This document shows, piece after piece, positions 7,801 to 16,583 of a DNA stretch of 64,000 nucleotides. This DNA comes from Alphaproteobacteria bacterium (GTDB lineage Bacteria; Pseudomonadota; Alphaproteobacteria; Micropepsales; Micropepsaceae). The notes below the pieces were generated by a model. It had not been told where the DNA came from, did no database searches, and saw only the letters and a program-made list of their open reading frames with translations. A program made the translations under genes and the position numbers. How positions within the stretch are numbered: position 1 is the stretch's first letter; every line of letters starts with the position of its first letter. Location of the stretch: assembly GCA_021325375.1 (NCBI GenBank), contig JAJPHG010000029.1, positions 1 to 64,000 on the forward strand, in the 5' to 3' direction.

Positions 7801-10700
7801 CCCCGCTTCACATAGGAGAGATCGTCGGCGGCCTTGTAGCCCACCAGCCAGGAATTGCTCGACACCAGCGTCTCGGCGCTCGCCGCGACGTTGCGCCCGC
7901 CCTCGGCCTCGTAGACCTTGGCGAGGAAGCCGAGGCGGTAGGTCGCGTCGGCGTATTTCTTGAGCGCCAGATCGAACTCGGCATGGCCCTTGTCGTCGGT
8001 CTTGCCGTCCTGGAGCTGCGTCGTATAGCCGTCCTTGGCGTGGCGCAAATCGTAGAAATGATAGTCCGGCCAGCCGTGGAACGCAGGGAAGGTCGGATTG
8101 AGCGTCAGCGTCGCCTCGACGCGCCGGTTTGCGGCCGGCGTGCCGAAAAGATTGCGCGCATCCACGATGCCCTTGAGCTGGCCAGGCGCTACCCAGCCGT
8201 CGGCGACGTGCGCCGAAAGGGTCGCATCCACCTTCATGCTGTCGGGCAGGAACTCCTTCACCGACACGGTGGTCGAGCCGATGGAGATCTCGTCCTTGTC
8301 CTTGCCCACGAGATAGAGGTTCACCGCCCAGGTGCCCGTGGGCGCCGTCTCGCTCGGCTGATAGGAAAGCTCGCTGAAGCCCGAGGCGTCGACGGTCACG
8401 ACAAGCTTCTTCACCGTCACGCCGCGCGGATCGACGATCTCCGCCACAAGGGGGACCCCCGCCGGGCTCTTGGCCCAGCTCGCCGTGCGCACGATGAGGC
8501 CGATATGGAACAGGTCGCCCGGGCGATAGATGCCGCGGTCTGAGAACAGGTACGCCGACAGCTCGCCTGCGTTCAGCGCATTGGCCTCGCCGCCGACGTC
8601 GAAGCGCGAATAGTCGAGCTTGCGGTCGCTGCCGTTGATCGGCAGGAACGAGAGGTCGTCGCCCTTGGTCACCAGATACATGGACGGCTTCTTCTCGTGC
8701 TCCAGACCTTTCAGCGTTGGGAAATGCACCACGCCGTCGGCACTGCTCGTCTCGCTGAACAGCGTCTGACCGTTTATCGCCAGGATGGAGACGGTAGCGC
8801 CCGCGACCGGCTGGCCGGTGCGGATCGACTGCACGAAGACGTCGCGGCTGCCGTCGAGCGCCTTCTTGGCGAGAAGGCCCAGATCCGTCACCACGATCAG
8901 GCGGGTGTCCGACGTCTCGTCGCTGCTGCTGGCGTCGCCGGAGGTATCGTCGCTGGTCTCGGAATCGGCGTCGTCGTCGCTCGTCGTATCGTCGCTCGCC
9001 TCCGCCTTCTTCTTCGGCGGCGCATAGGACGCGAGGTGGAGCAGGAAGACGCCATGCTTTCCCTCTTTCAGGTACTGGCCGAGATCGACGCCCTCGTAAT
9101 GCGCACTGCCGGGATCGCTTTTGGGGAAGACGCGCGTGTTCTCGAAGCGCTCGACGATATGGTCCTCGCCCATGCGATAGGAAAGGTCGGGCTTGGAATA
9201 GGTGCCGTCGTTGAAGCTCACCAGATGCTGGAGCTGGTCGGGCAGCACGCGCCCGATGGTGAGCTTCATGCCCGGCACGTTGCGCGAGACGACCGAGACG
9301 CGCTTGTCGCCGCTCAGCGACAGCAGCGAGCCGTCCGCCATGAAGTGCAGGAGCTTGGGATAGTCCGGCACCTCGACCACGTCGCGGTATTTGTAGCCGA
9401 AGATATAGCCGCCGAAGGATTTGAGCCCCGCATTGACGTGCACGAAGACGCGCTGGCCGGGCTCGGCGTGGAACTTGAAGCTCTGCGCTTCGGAGAATTC
9501 CTTCTCGGTCGGCACCAGATCGAGCTTGATCTTCCGCGACTGGCGCAACACGTCCTCACTCACCTGTCCCGTCGACCAGCCATAGGGCGGATCGTCGTCG
9601 TCCTGGCTGACACCCTTCTTGCGCTTGGGCAGCACCCAGGCCTCGGTCGCGGCGGCGAGATCGCTGCCCTTCACAGCGTCGCTGAGGCCCAGCACCAGCA
9701 CCTGCTCGGGCTCGTAGCGGTCGTTGTTGACCAGCGTGGGCGTGATCTCCGTGACCCTCAGGCTGTAGAGCCCGGGCACCGCGACCCCCATGGTGAGCGT
9801 ATCCTTGGTCGGATCGCCGCCGCGCGCGCTGCGCACGCCCTCGCTCAGGAAAAGCTGAACCTGGTCGTCGTCATGCGGCAGCGCCAGGGGCTCGGAATGG
9901 ACCCAGGCGTGGGTCTTGGTCGTGTCGTAAGTGACGGTGAAGCCGAGCGGGGTGGCGAGCGCGCCCGTCGTGTCGCGGCCCATAAGCTTGAGCGCGACGC
10001 GCTTCTCCAGCTCCGCCGGATCGACCGGATAGTTGAAGGTGAGCTGCATGATCGTCTTCTTCGCCGCCGGGTTCTCAGGGTCCTGGTAGAACTCCTTGGT
10101 GCCCTCGCTTACCGAAAAGCCCGGCATGTCGAAGGTGAAATGGTCGTCGGCGACGAGCACATGGGCTGCGAAGGCCTGCGCCGGATCGAACTGCACCTCT
10201 TCGTGCAGGCCCACCGGCCAGTCCTGCGCCGGCTTGAAGATGAGCGTGCGGTCGTCGCTCCAGCTCCACGCGCCCTTGAGTGCGGGGTCCATGGTGATGC
10301 CGCTCTTCACGGGCTTGCCGACGAGCGCGAGGGGCGCCACCGAGCCCGAGAACTTCACCGTCAGGGGATGGATGACGGTCTTGGGGCCGGCGTCGTCATA
10401 GTAATAAGTGATGGCAGGCGTCTGGACCTCGAAGGTGATGCGGTCCGGCTCCGGCGGGCGCGGCAGGTGCAAGTACCACAGCACCCCGAAATAGCCGCCC
10501 AGCACCAGCGCAACCACGCTGAGCGTGGCGCCCAGATACTGGCGCGGATTCGCGCTCATCGAGGACGACGCCTTGCCGACCCAGGCGGGCGGCGTCCAGG
10601 CCACGCGGCCGAAGATCCTGGGCAGCAAATCCGCCAGGAACGTATAGGTCCAGCGCGCGGCGCGCACCGGCAGCATCGCCAGGAATCGAATCAAGTCCAT
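4812..10700 (-). CDS. Bacterial alpha-2-macroglobulin family protein (YfhM-like), thioester type
   Basis: 1962 residues from ATG 10700, which has AAGGGGG about 4 bases upstream; an upstream in-frame start at 10757 lacks such a site. A single membrane-spanning segment lies at about 55-77, so the protein looks membrane-anchored with a periplasmic body rather than lipidated like E. coli YfhM. The thioester motif CTEQ is intact at 1498-1501 within YCTEQIVSASM, marking a trap that can covalently capture proteases. The N-terminal two-thirds are macroglobulin beta-domains. About residues 562-600 form an Asp/Ser/Thr-rich low-complexity insert (many consecutive D, S, T, E residues). The gene overlaps pbpC by 4 bp in one operon. 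The family protects the periplasm from attacking proteases; that role here is inferred. Confidence 0.95.
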   Translation of the reverse strand: MDLIRFLAMLPVRAARWTYTFLADLLPRIFGRVAWTPPAWVGKASSSMSANPRQYLGATLSVVALVLGGYFGVLWYLHLPRPPEPDRITFEVQTPAITYYYDDAGPKTVIHPLTVKFSGSVAPLALVGKPVKSGITMDPALKGAWSWSDDRTLIFKPAQDWPVGLHEEVQFDPAQAFAAHVLVADDHFTFDMPGFSVSEGTKEFYQDPENPAAKKTIMQLTFNYPVDPAELEKRVALKLMGRDTTGALATPLGFTVTYDTTKTHAWVHSEPLALPHDDDQVQLFLSEGVRSARGGDPTKDTLTMGVAVPGLYSLRVTEITPTLVNNDRYEPEQVLVLGLSDAVKGSDLAAATEAWVLPKRKKGVSQDDDDPPYGWSTGQVSEDVLRQSRKIKLDLVPTEKEFSEAQSFKFHAEPGQRVFVHVNAGLKSFGGYIFGYKYRDVVEVPDYPKLLHFMADGSLLSLSGDKRVSVVSRNVPGMKLTIGRVLPDQLQHLVSFNDGTYSKPDLSYRMGEDHIVERFENTRVFPKSDPGSAHYEGVDLGQYLKEGKHGVFLLHLASYAPPKKKAEASDDTTSDDDADSETSDDTSGDASSSDETSDTRLIVVTDLGLLAKKALDGSRDVFVQSIRTGQPVAGATVSILAINGQTLFSETSSADGVVHFPTLKGLEHEKKPSMYLVTKGDDLSFLPINGSDRKLDYSRFDVGGEANALNAGELSAYLFSDRGIYRPGDLFHIGLIVRTASWAKSPAGVPLVAEIVDPRGVTVKKLVVTVDASGFSELSYQPSETAPTGTWAVNLYLVGKDKDEISIGSTTVSVKEFLPDSMKVDATLSAHVADGWVAPGQLKGIVDARNLFGTPAANRRVEATLTLNPTFPAFHGWPDYHFYDLRHAKDGYTTQLQDGKTDDKGHAEFDLALKKYADATYRLGFLAKVYEAEGGRNVAASAETLVSSNSWLVGYKAADDLSYVKRGSPRAVHLIAIDHETKSIELKGLTAQLIERRYISVLTKQDSGVYKYESRLKEIPISSAALVIPAGGLDYALPTDKPGDFALLVRQGDLEVNRVEYSVQGDANLSRSLDRNAELQIKLSKDDYAPGEPIEISLRAPYAGSGLITIERDKVYAHAWFTAKTTNSVQHISVPAGFEGNGYINVQYIRDPSSDEIFMSPLSYGVVPFSVNVDARRNAMTIDAPELVKPGTTATFKLHAAKPARVVLFAVDEGILQVAHYKLGDPLTFFFRKRMLDVQSSQILDLILPDFKKLMAAAAAPGGDGGDAIGRQLNPFKRRRDKPVVYWSGIVDINGEKDFQYAVPDYFHGKLRVMAVAVTPDLIGTAEGSSTVRGDFVLSPDAPTTLAPGDEAEIGVGVSNNIARAGTAAMPVMIALKTGPQLQVLGGNVQKLAIAPMHESVATFRVKATGTLGSGALIFTASAGAKSASQRVDVSVRPAAAYRMQVSFSRLAPNTGKTVADLRHMYDAYATRDASVSTVPLALSQGLTSWLVNTDNYCTEQIVSASMPRLVASKWSSVPAFARALQPGLGGPSKGDALAGQIDAIRSRQNEQGGFGLWTATPDSEPFVSAYAMHFLIEARDRGVAVPKDVIDNGNRFLQLLADDDSATTLYRLRERAYAVYLLTRQGNVTTNDIASVQKRLEEAYPNTWRTDLAAGWLAASYALLKQDDQAGKLISPLQAHLERRTDDGSYTYADYDDPLIDDSTVLYLLAKHFPDRAKALPPRAMENVAKPLEVNQFNTLSAAMAMLAFDAYASSSASAVDKLSIAEMHANGAQFGVTKLQNNMLQAGSFSGLATGLRVNDASPLPAWAMVAQAGYDRDVPTTEIKNGLEILREYTDTKGGALDKITLGEEIDVHLKIRATGDKGESDLAIVDLLPGGFDPVLTSTLRQPTSTWTPAYSDVREDRVVIYGLATPDVQEFVYRIKASAAGRFIVPPAYGESMYDRRIQARAKGGDMLTVVRP

Positions 10701-11093
10701 AACGCCCCCTTGAGACGGTCGCCCGCCCCGATTCTCAAATCGCCGCCAGCTTAGCATCCCAAGGCAATCGTCGCCCGCGACCCTGCCGCATCCGGCACAG
10801 CCCGTTCAGGACTCAAAAACCTTGGAAGATCGCTTCGCCAGCACCACTTTCAACGCCGAAAACCGTGCTCGGCGTCGTGTAGAAAAAAACCGTCAAACCT
10901 TGACCGAATTGCGACATGCAAGAGCAAGCTTGAAAAAATCGTTGATACACTTTGCAGCAATTCGCGAGCACGCGCGCCAAACTCAAAACAGATCGTCCTC
11001 GCCCGCTTCAGGCAGGTGACCCACGGCAACAGACGTCTTCCGACGTCCGGCCGGGGTAAGCTCCTGGTTCGCAGATCGTTTGGGCGACATCCG
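10701..11093. other. Intergenic region upstream of the alpha-2-macroglobulin/pbpC operon
   Basis: No convincing gene is seen in these 393 bp; short open frames here lack ribosome sites and family features. The part 10875-10985 is AT-richer with A/T runs and probably contains the leftward promoter for the alpha-2-macroglobulin gene, but I could not fix -35/-10 boxes. A 6-bp-arm inverted repeat CGCCGA...TCGGCG lies at 10854-10874. Confidence 0.35.
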
Positions 11094-11732
11094 TCAGCGT
11101 GGCTCGGGCGACGCGCCTTTGGCCGCCATGCGCTGAAGCTGGAGCTGACGCAGGGCGTCCAGCCTATCCCGCGCCAGCGTCATACCCGGCTCGCGCTCGA
11201 GCACGCATTGCAGAACGCGCGCCGCCCCACTGAGGTCGCCGGCGGCAACGAGCATCTCCGCGCGCCCGATATGGCCCCACACATGGGAACCGTTGGCGCA
11301 GATCGCGTGGTCGTAGAAGGCGAGCGCTTCCTGGATGCGGCCTTGCTCGCCTTCGATGCGGCCAAGCTTGGCGAGCACCGGCGCGCAATCGATGTCCTGC
11401 GCCAGCAGCTCGCGAAAGATGCGCTCGGCGGCGACATGGTTGCGCTGCTTCAGAAGGCCGTCGGCGAGTTTGAAGCGCTGCCGGAAGTCGGTATCCGCGT
11501 GACTTTTCGCGAGCGAAGGATTGAGCGCAAGCGCACGCTCGAACAGCGCGCCGGCGCCCTCGTGGTCGGCCGTGCGCTGCTTCAGCTCGCCCAAGCGATA
11601 GATCGCCCAGGCGGAGTCCGGCTTCTGCTCCAGGATTTCCTGATAAGCGCGCTCGGCTTCGGCGAACCGGCCTTCCCTCCACAGCCGGTTGGCGTCTTCG
11701 AACAGATCTCCCGATGCAGCTTTGTCGGACAA
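11094..11732 (-). CDS. Tetratricopeptide-repeat protein
   Basis: A TPR protein of about 212 residues with helix pairs such as ANRLWREGRFAEAERAYQ and EALAFYDHAI, spaced about 34 residues apart (four to five repeats). No signal peptide or membrane segment is evident, so it is probably cytoplasmic. The start is uncertain: I favour TTG 11732 (MSDKAASGDLF) because GGGG lies 6 bases upstream and the TPR begins just after it; TTG 11807 in the same frame would give 237 residues. It is divergent from the M28 peptidase gene. TPR proteins are scaffolds; the partner is unknown. Confidence 0.75.
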   Translation of the reverse strand: MSDKAASGDLFEDANRLWREGRFAEAERAYQEILEQKPDSAWAIYRLGELKQRTADHEGAGALFERALALNPSLAKSHADTDFRQRFKLADGLLKQRNHVAAERIFRELLAQDIDCAPVLAKLGRIEGEQGRIQEALAFYDHAICANGSHVWGHIGRAEMLVAAGDLSGAARVLQCVLEREPGMTLARDRLDALRQLQLQRMAAKGASPEPR

Positions 11733-12002
11733 GCAGACCCCGCGACACGCGTTCTGCCGGCGCCTCGCCGGGCGCTGGAACGTATCGCGCGCACCGGGCG
11801 CGATCAATCAAGTTCACATAGGCCTTGCGCGACGGCGAGTGATTGTCCTGCCGTGGCGGCCGGAAGAAAGCACCTCCCCCGCGCCGAAATGGGTCGCAAC
11901 CAGCCTCATCACGCCATTCCGACGGCTTCGCGCAAACCCGTCAGCGCCGGTGTGTCCCGTGACGCCTCTGCTATGATGGGCACGCCCAAAAGGGAACCCG
12001 CC

Positions 12003-13451
12003 GTGACCAGACCCGCACTCCTCATCGCGCTCGCCGCCTGCTGGATCGCCGCCGCGGCGGCATCGGCGGCGCCCTCGCCGTCGCAATGCCGGGCGCGCGC
12101 CAACGATACGCGGGCCAAGCTCCTGGAATGCATCGGCGGGCGTTCGCTGTGGAAGCATCTGGCGCATTTCCAGAAGATCGCCGACGCCAATCCGGACCGC
12201 GACGGCCACGGCAATCGCGACACCGGCACGCCCGGCTATCTTGCCTCCGTCGATTATGTCGCGCGGCTGATGCGCGGCGCCGGCTATCGCGTGACGATCC
12301 AGCCCTATGAGTGGAAGCATTTCGACATCCTGGGCACGCCGAGCTTCGACATCGGCGGACGGGCTGTCGAAGAAGGCTGGTCCGTCGTCCGGCTGTCCGG
12401 CAGTGGAACGCTTACGGCCGGCGTGCAGGCCGTTGCCGCTTCCGGCAGCGGCTGCGCCGCGCAGGAGTTCGCAGGCTTCGTGCGCGGCCGAGTCGCCTTG
12501 CTTCGCCGCGGGCCGTGCGAACCCGATACGCAGGTTGCCAATGCGCAAGACGCGGGCGCCGGCGCCGTCATCTTCTACGGCGGCGAGGAACGCGGACGGC
12601 GCAGCGATGCGGTCCGGCTCACCGAGTCGGCGGGCATTCCGGTGCTTGCCGTGTCGCATGAGCTGGGCGCGGCGCGCGAGGCGCGGATCGACGTCCAGAC
12701 GCAGCGAAAATCCGACACCGATTACAATCTGATCGCCGATTCGCGGTTCGGAGACGCCCGGCACACCGTCGTGGTGGACGGCCATCTCGATTCGATCTAC
12801 GGCGCCGGCATGCTGGACAACGCCTCGGGCTCGACGACGATTCTGGAGATCGCACTCGCGCTCGCCCACACCAAGACGCACAACCGGCTGCGCTACATCT
12901 GGTTCGGCGGCGAGGAGCTCGGCCTTCTGGGCTCGCATTATTACACGAAGACGCTGAGCGCCGACGACTTGCGCAAAATCGCCTTCGACATCGACGTGGA
13001 CGTGACAGCGACGCCGAATTTCGACGTGCTGATCGCCGATCCCGCCAAGGCGCGCAACGTGGACAAGTTTCCGCCCGACGTCGTGCCAGGGTCGCGCATC
13101 GGCAACCGCGCCTTCACCGACTATTTCCGCTCCGCCGGGATCGTCTCGCGCGTGGCGGGCTTCGGCAATGACGGCACCGATTCCAACGCCTTCAGCCTGG
13201 TGGGCGTGCCCAACAGCGGAATCCTCACCCAGCAGGATTGCTGCAAGAAGCGCTGGGAGACGAGCCTGTGGGGCGGGTTCCTGGGCAACTACGAAGGCAA
13301 GGTGCCCGGCCACAATGGCGGCTGCGTCGACAACCCGCACCGCTGGTGCGACAACCTCTCCAACAACGACGCCTTCGTGTTCGACTTCGTGTCGAAAGCC
13401 GTCGCCGCCGTCACCCTGACGCTGGCCAACGACAAGTCGCTGAGGCACTGA
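12003..13451 (+). CDS. Secreted M28-family zinc aminopeptidase with PA domain
   Basis: 482 residues from GTG 12003, chosen for the AAGGGAA ribosome site; in-frame ATGs at 11973/11976 would put a charged stretch before the signal peptide. A signal peptide ends near ASA (about 22). A protease-associated (PA) domain covers about 120-225. The M28 catalytic domain follows with metal ligands HLD (His261, Asp263), Asp272 in MLDNASG, and the Glu304-Glu305 pair in GGEELGLLG. The C-terminal part is Cys-rich (QDCC, GGC, RWCDN), suggesting disulfides and an extracytoplasmic location. It would remove N-terminal residues from peptides in the periplasm or medium. A small lipoprotein gene follows after 5 bp. 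Confidence 0.9.
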   Translation: MTRPALLIALAACWIAAAAASAAPSPSQCRARANDTRAKLLECIGGRSLWKHLAHFQKIADANPDRDGHGNRDTGTPGYLASVDYVARLMRGAGYRVTIQPYEWKHFDILGTPSFDIGGRAVEEGWSVVRLSGSGTLTAGVQAVAASGSGCAAQEFAGFVRGRVALLRRGPCEPDTQVANAQDAGAGAVIFYGGEERGRRSDAVRLTESAGIPVLAVSHELGAAREARIDVQTQRKSDTDYNLIADSRFGDARHTVVVDGHLDSIYGAGMLDNASGSTTILEIALALAHTKTHNRLRYIWFGGEELGLLGSHYYTKTLSADDLRKIAFDIDVDVTATPNFDVLIADPAKARNVDKFPPDVVPGSRIGNRAFTDYFRSAGIVSRVAGFGNDGTDSNAFSLVGVPNSGILTQQDCCKKRWETSLWGGFLGNYEGKVPGHNGGCVDNPHRWCDNLSNNDAFVFDFVSKAVAAVTLTLANDKSLRH

Positions 13452-13456
13452 ACGCC

Positions 13457-13798
13457 ATGAGGAGATTCGCCGCAATAGCGCTGGTGCTGTGCGGCTGTGA
13501 TCAGGGGATAAGCCGGCTTCCGCATGGATATAGCTATGTGCAGATCGACGGTGTGAACGGCATGATTGTCGCCGACGCCACGCACGAGGTCGCCGTCGAA
13601 CCGAACGTCAAGCGGTATGCACTCGTCGGCGATTTCGTCGTAGGAGAAAGGAATGATGCGGAATTGAGCCCGAAGCTTTCAAGACGTTTTGGATATTTCA
13701 TATTCGACACACGGGACGGAAAATACGTCGAGGGATTGAGCGAACGACAATTCGAAAAGGAATTGGGGGCGCGAGGCTTGCCCTCGCACCCCTTGTAA
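13457..13798 (+). CDS. Small predicted lipoprotein, unknown function
   Basis: 113 residues starting at ATG 13457, only 5 bp after the M28 peptidase stop, so probably co-transcribed. The N-terminus MRRFAAIALVLCGCDQG has a basic start, a hydrophobic core and a lipobox-like LCGC, indicating a lipid-anchored protein. The mature part is short and mixed charged/beta with no family I recognise. It converges on the downstream minus-strand gene with a gap of 20 bp. Confidence 0.7.
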   Translation: MRRFAAIALVLCGCDQGISRLPHGYSYVQIDGVNGMIVADATHEVAVEPNVKRYALVGDFVVGERNDAELSPKLSRRFGYFIFDTRDGKYVEGLSERQFEKELGARGLPSHPL

Positions 13799-13818
13799 GC
13801 CGCTTTCGCGTCCGGCGC

Positions 13819-15000
13819 TTAAGGCGTGAGCGTGTAGATGACGCCGGCGCCGCTTGCGCCGCCATATTGCGTCGTTCCGTAGAGCTTGCCGTCCTTCAAG
13901 ACCAGATTGCTGATCGTGAACTGCCCGTCGCTGCCGCCGGTGAAGGTGTAGAGCAGCTTGTAGTTCCAGGCGCCGTGCATGGGCGTGAGCTCGAAGATCG
14001 TTCCCGCGCTGTCGTCGCCGTCGCAATGCGTCGTGCCGAAGATATTGCCCGCATCGTCGAGCAGGAGATTGCGGAAGCTTCCCGAGATGCCCCATCCCGG
14101 AACGCTGGCGAGCACGGTGAACTTCAGGCTTCCCTTCTTGAGCTTGAAGACCGTGCCGCCGCCGGCCGTGCCGCCTTGCGTCGCGGCGCCGTAGAGATTG
14201 CCGGCGGCATCGGCGACGAAACCGGCATAGGGATAGGCGCCGTCATCCGCGTTCTGGAAGCTGTGAAGAATGGACTCCGTCCACGCAGGCCCGGGCGCCA
14301 GCTTGAAGATCGTGCCGAACCCGGCATCGCCTCCGACCGACGTCGTGCCGTAGAGATTGCCGGCCGCGTCGAAGGTCACGCCGGCGAGCGGTGCCGCGCC
14401 GTCCGTGCCCGTGCCGAAGCTGTAGAGCACGACCTCTGTCCACGCTCCGCCCTTTTTCACGGGCGCGACGAGTTCGAACACGGTGCCGTTGCCGGAGGTC
14501 CCGCCCGCGGCCGTGGTGCCGTAGAGATTCCCCGCCGCGTCCATGGTCAGGCCGGCCTGGGGATCGGCGCCGTCCGTGCCGCCCGCGAAGCTGTAGAGGA
14601 CTTTCTCCATCCCGCCCTTCGCCCGGAACACGGTTCCCACCCCCGCGGCGCCGCCGGCAGTGGTCGTGCCGAACAACGCGCCGTTCGAATCCATGATGAC
14701 GCCGCCATTCGGTGCGGCACCGTCGGAGCCGCCGGCGAAGCTATGCAGCACCACCTCGCGGCCATTGCCCGTGACCCTGAAGACCACGCCGTTGCCGGAA
14801 TCGCCGCCCGAAACGGCCGTGCCGTAGAGATTGCCCGTCGGGCCCATCACGAAGCCGTCGACGGGATTGCCGCCGTCGCTGCCGCCGGTGAAATTGTGGA
14901 CGACGCTCAAGCTCTGCGCTTGGGCACCAGGGATCGCGAGCCCGGCCGCGCAGGCAAGCGCCAGCCCGAGCTTGATGGACGATGCCGATTGGGGATTCAT
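13819..15000 (-). CDS. GloVer-type tandem-repeat secreted protein
   Basis: 393 residues with a signal peptide (about 1-28, ending AQA). About seven or eight repeats follow, centred on G-NLYGTT-GG and GTVF-L, the signature of the 'GloVer' choice-of-anchor tandem-repeat family (TIGR03803-like), which forms a beta-propeller-like fold. The start ATG 15000 has a good GGAGGCGAG site. No C-terminal sorting signal is visible, so it is likely periplasmic or secreted. The biochemical role of this family is not known. Confidence 0.85.
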   Translation of the reverse strand: MNPQSASSIKLGLALACAAGLAIPGAQAQSLSVVHNFTGGSDGGNPVDGFVMGPTGNLYGTAVSGGDSGNGVVFRVTGNGREVVLHSFAGGSDGAAPNGGVIMDSNGALFGTTTAGGAAGVGTVFRAKGGMEKVLYSFAGGTDGADPQAGLTMDAAGNLYGTTAAGGTSGNGTVFELVAPVKKGGAWTEVVLYSFGTGTDGAAPLAGVTFDAAGNLYGTTSVGGDAGFGTIFKLAPGPAWTESILHSFQNADDGAYPYAGFVADAAGNLYGAATQGGTAGGGTVFKLKKGSLKFTVLASVPGWGISGSFRNLLLDDAGNIFGTTHCDGDDSAGTIFELTPMHGAWNYKLLYTFTGGSDGQFTISNLVLKDGKLYGTTQYGGASGAGVIYTLTP

Positions 15001-15175
15001 GAATCTCGCCTCCGCCCTTTGCGGTTCCCGCGAGGGTATAGCACGTTCGCGGGACGCGCGCTCGGGCCGATTGTGCCCGAATTCCGCGGCTTACCGAAGC
15101 TTCATGTCTGCGAATTCACGCCTGGGGGCAGTCCGCCGGTGGCACTCTTGCCGCGAAGCCCTTCGGGAGAGCGCC

Positions 15176-15466
15176 ATGTTGTCCAGATCCCTCTGCGTCG
15201 CCGTCGTCATGCTCCTTGCCGGGCCGGCGCTGGCGCAGCCCATGCCGCAAACCTGCCAGCGTCAAGGCCATGAACGCACCGCGTCGCCGCAGCACGCCGC
15301 CGCGCGGCAGGCGATGCATCAGGCCTGCGCCGCCGACTTCGCGAAATACTGTGCAAACGTGCCCAAAGGGTGCGGGCGTCCGATGCAATGCTTGAAGGCG
15401 CATGAGTCCGAAGTGTCGAGCCAATGCGCCCAGGCGTGGCAGAGCCTTCACGCGACGCGCTCCTGA
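15176..15466 (+). CDS. Small secreted Cys-rich (GLG1-type repeat) protein
   Basis: 96 residues from ATG 15176. The signal peptide MLSRSLCVAVVMLLAGPALA is followed by a cysteine-rich segment, CAADFAKYCANVPKGCG and then MQCLKAHE..VSSQC, which matches the cysteine-rich repeat of Golgi GLG1 proteins found singly in many proteobacterial secreted proteins. Six cysteines in the mature part suggest three disulfides in the periplasm. Function is unknown. It precedes the alpha/beta-hydrolase gene by 88 bp. Confidence 0.8.
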   Translation: MLSRSLCVAVVMLLAGPALAQPMPQTCQRQGHERTASPQHAAARQAMHQACAADFAKYCANVPKGCGRPMQCLKAHESEVSSQCAQAWQSLHATRS

Positions 15467-15554
15467 TCAAATAGACGGGATATGCCGGCGCAGCGCTTCC
15501 AAAGCGCAGCGCAAGGGATGATCATGCGCCCGCTTTTGACCGTCGGGGGAGCGC

Positions 15555-16574
15555 ATGAAGCCGTTCGCGATCGCGATCATTGTCCTCATCGCGTCCATCG
15601 CAACGGCTGAGGCCGCGCCCGGCGACGGCGTCTATGCGCGCGCCGGCCGGATCGTTTCCGCCGGCGACGGAGCGCGGCTGAATTTCGTCTGCATGGGCCG
15701 CGGCTCGCCGGCCGTCGTGTTCGACTCCGGCTGGGAGGATTGGGCGCCGGTCTGGGCGATCGTGCAGCCGCAGGTCGCCAAGTGGACGCGCGCCTGCAGC
15801 TACGATCGCGCCGGCGCGGGCTTCAGCGAGGCCGGACCGATGCCGCGCACCAGCGCGCGAATCGCGACCGAGCTCCACACCGCGCTTAATAGTGTGGGCG
15901 TCGCGGGGCCGTATATCCTCGTCGGCCATGCGTTCGGCGGCGACAATGTCCGCGCCTTCGCCGATCTCTTCATGTCCGACGTCGCGGGACTGGTTCTTGT
16001 CGAGGCCGACGCCACCGAACTCATGTCCCGGCAGAGGCAGGACCGCGATCACAAGGGGCATGCCGATCTGCCCGTGGAATTGCGCGCCTGCCGCGACGCC
16101 ATCGCCCGGCACAAGCCGCTTCCGCTGCTCGGTTCGGGCAGCACGCAAACCTGCGCGCAGCAATTCTTCCGCGGCCTGCCGGAGGCGCGATGGTCGCCCG
16201 AACTCAACGCGAAGCTGATGGAGATCGCCAACACGAAGGTCGCGATGTACGACGCCTACGCCTCCGAAATGGAGGAGACGGCACGCGACGAGGATTTCCT
16301 GACGAAGAACGTCCGCTCGCTGGGCAACCGTCCCCTTCGCGTGCTCACGACCGGCTATCACGCCCACGGCTTCTTCGACCCGAAGCGGGTGTGGACCGCG
16401 CAAGAGCTCGCATACGAGCGAGACGTCCAGGCGGCACAGGCGCGCTGGCTCCCATTGTCCACGAACGCGAAGCAGATGTTCACGCACAAGAGCTCGGAAT
16501 ATATCCCGTTCGACGATCCCGGCTTCGTCGTCGGCGCCATCCGCGAGGTCTACGACCAGAGCAGGAAGCCGTGA
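15555..16574 (+). CDS. Secreted alpha/beta-hydrolase-fold protein, apparently catalytically dead
   Basis: 339 residues with signal peptide (about 1-20, ATAEA) and a GGGGGAG ribosome site. The fold is clear: oxyanion region DSGWEDWAP, YDRAGAGFSE, then strand-turn-helix VGHAFGGDN. The nucleophile elbow should read GHSxGG, but residue 126 is Ala (codon GCG, 15930-15932). The C-terminal segment that carries the catalytic His in relatives (pattern SGHYI.LD.P) reads SSEYIPFDDP, with Glu315 at the His position by eye alignment. Losing both residues argues for a pseudo-hydrolase, perhaps a binding protein. It converges with the PTS gene to its right. Confidence 0.85.
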   Translation: MKPFAIAIIVLIASIATAEAAPGDGVYARAGRIVSAGDGARLNFVCMGRGSPAVVFDSGWEDWAPVWAIVQPQVAKWTRACSYDRAGAGFSEAGPMPRTSARIATELHTALNSVGVAGPYILVGHAFGGDNVRAFADLFMSDVAGLVLVEADATELMSRQRQDRDHKGHADLPVELRACRDAIARHKPLPLLGSGSTQTCAQQFFRGLPEARWSPELNAKLMEIANTKVAMYDAYASEMEETARDEDFLTKNVRSLGNRPLRVLTTGYHAHGFFDPKRVWTAQELAYERDVQAAQARWLPLSTNAKQMFTHKSSEYIPFDDPGFVVGAIREVYDQSRKP

Positions 16575-16583
16575 CGGCAGCCC

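Noticed and set aside
5562-8543. A 993-codon open frame on the plus strand
   Set aside because: It is antisense to the alpha-2-macroglobulin gene, including its thioester region, and has no recognisable domain or ribosome site.
10822-11019. A 65-codon open frame upstream of the alpha-2-macroglobulin operon
   Set aside because: It has no ribosome site or family and lies in an AT-richer region expected to be regulatory.
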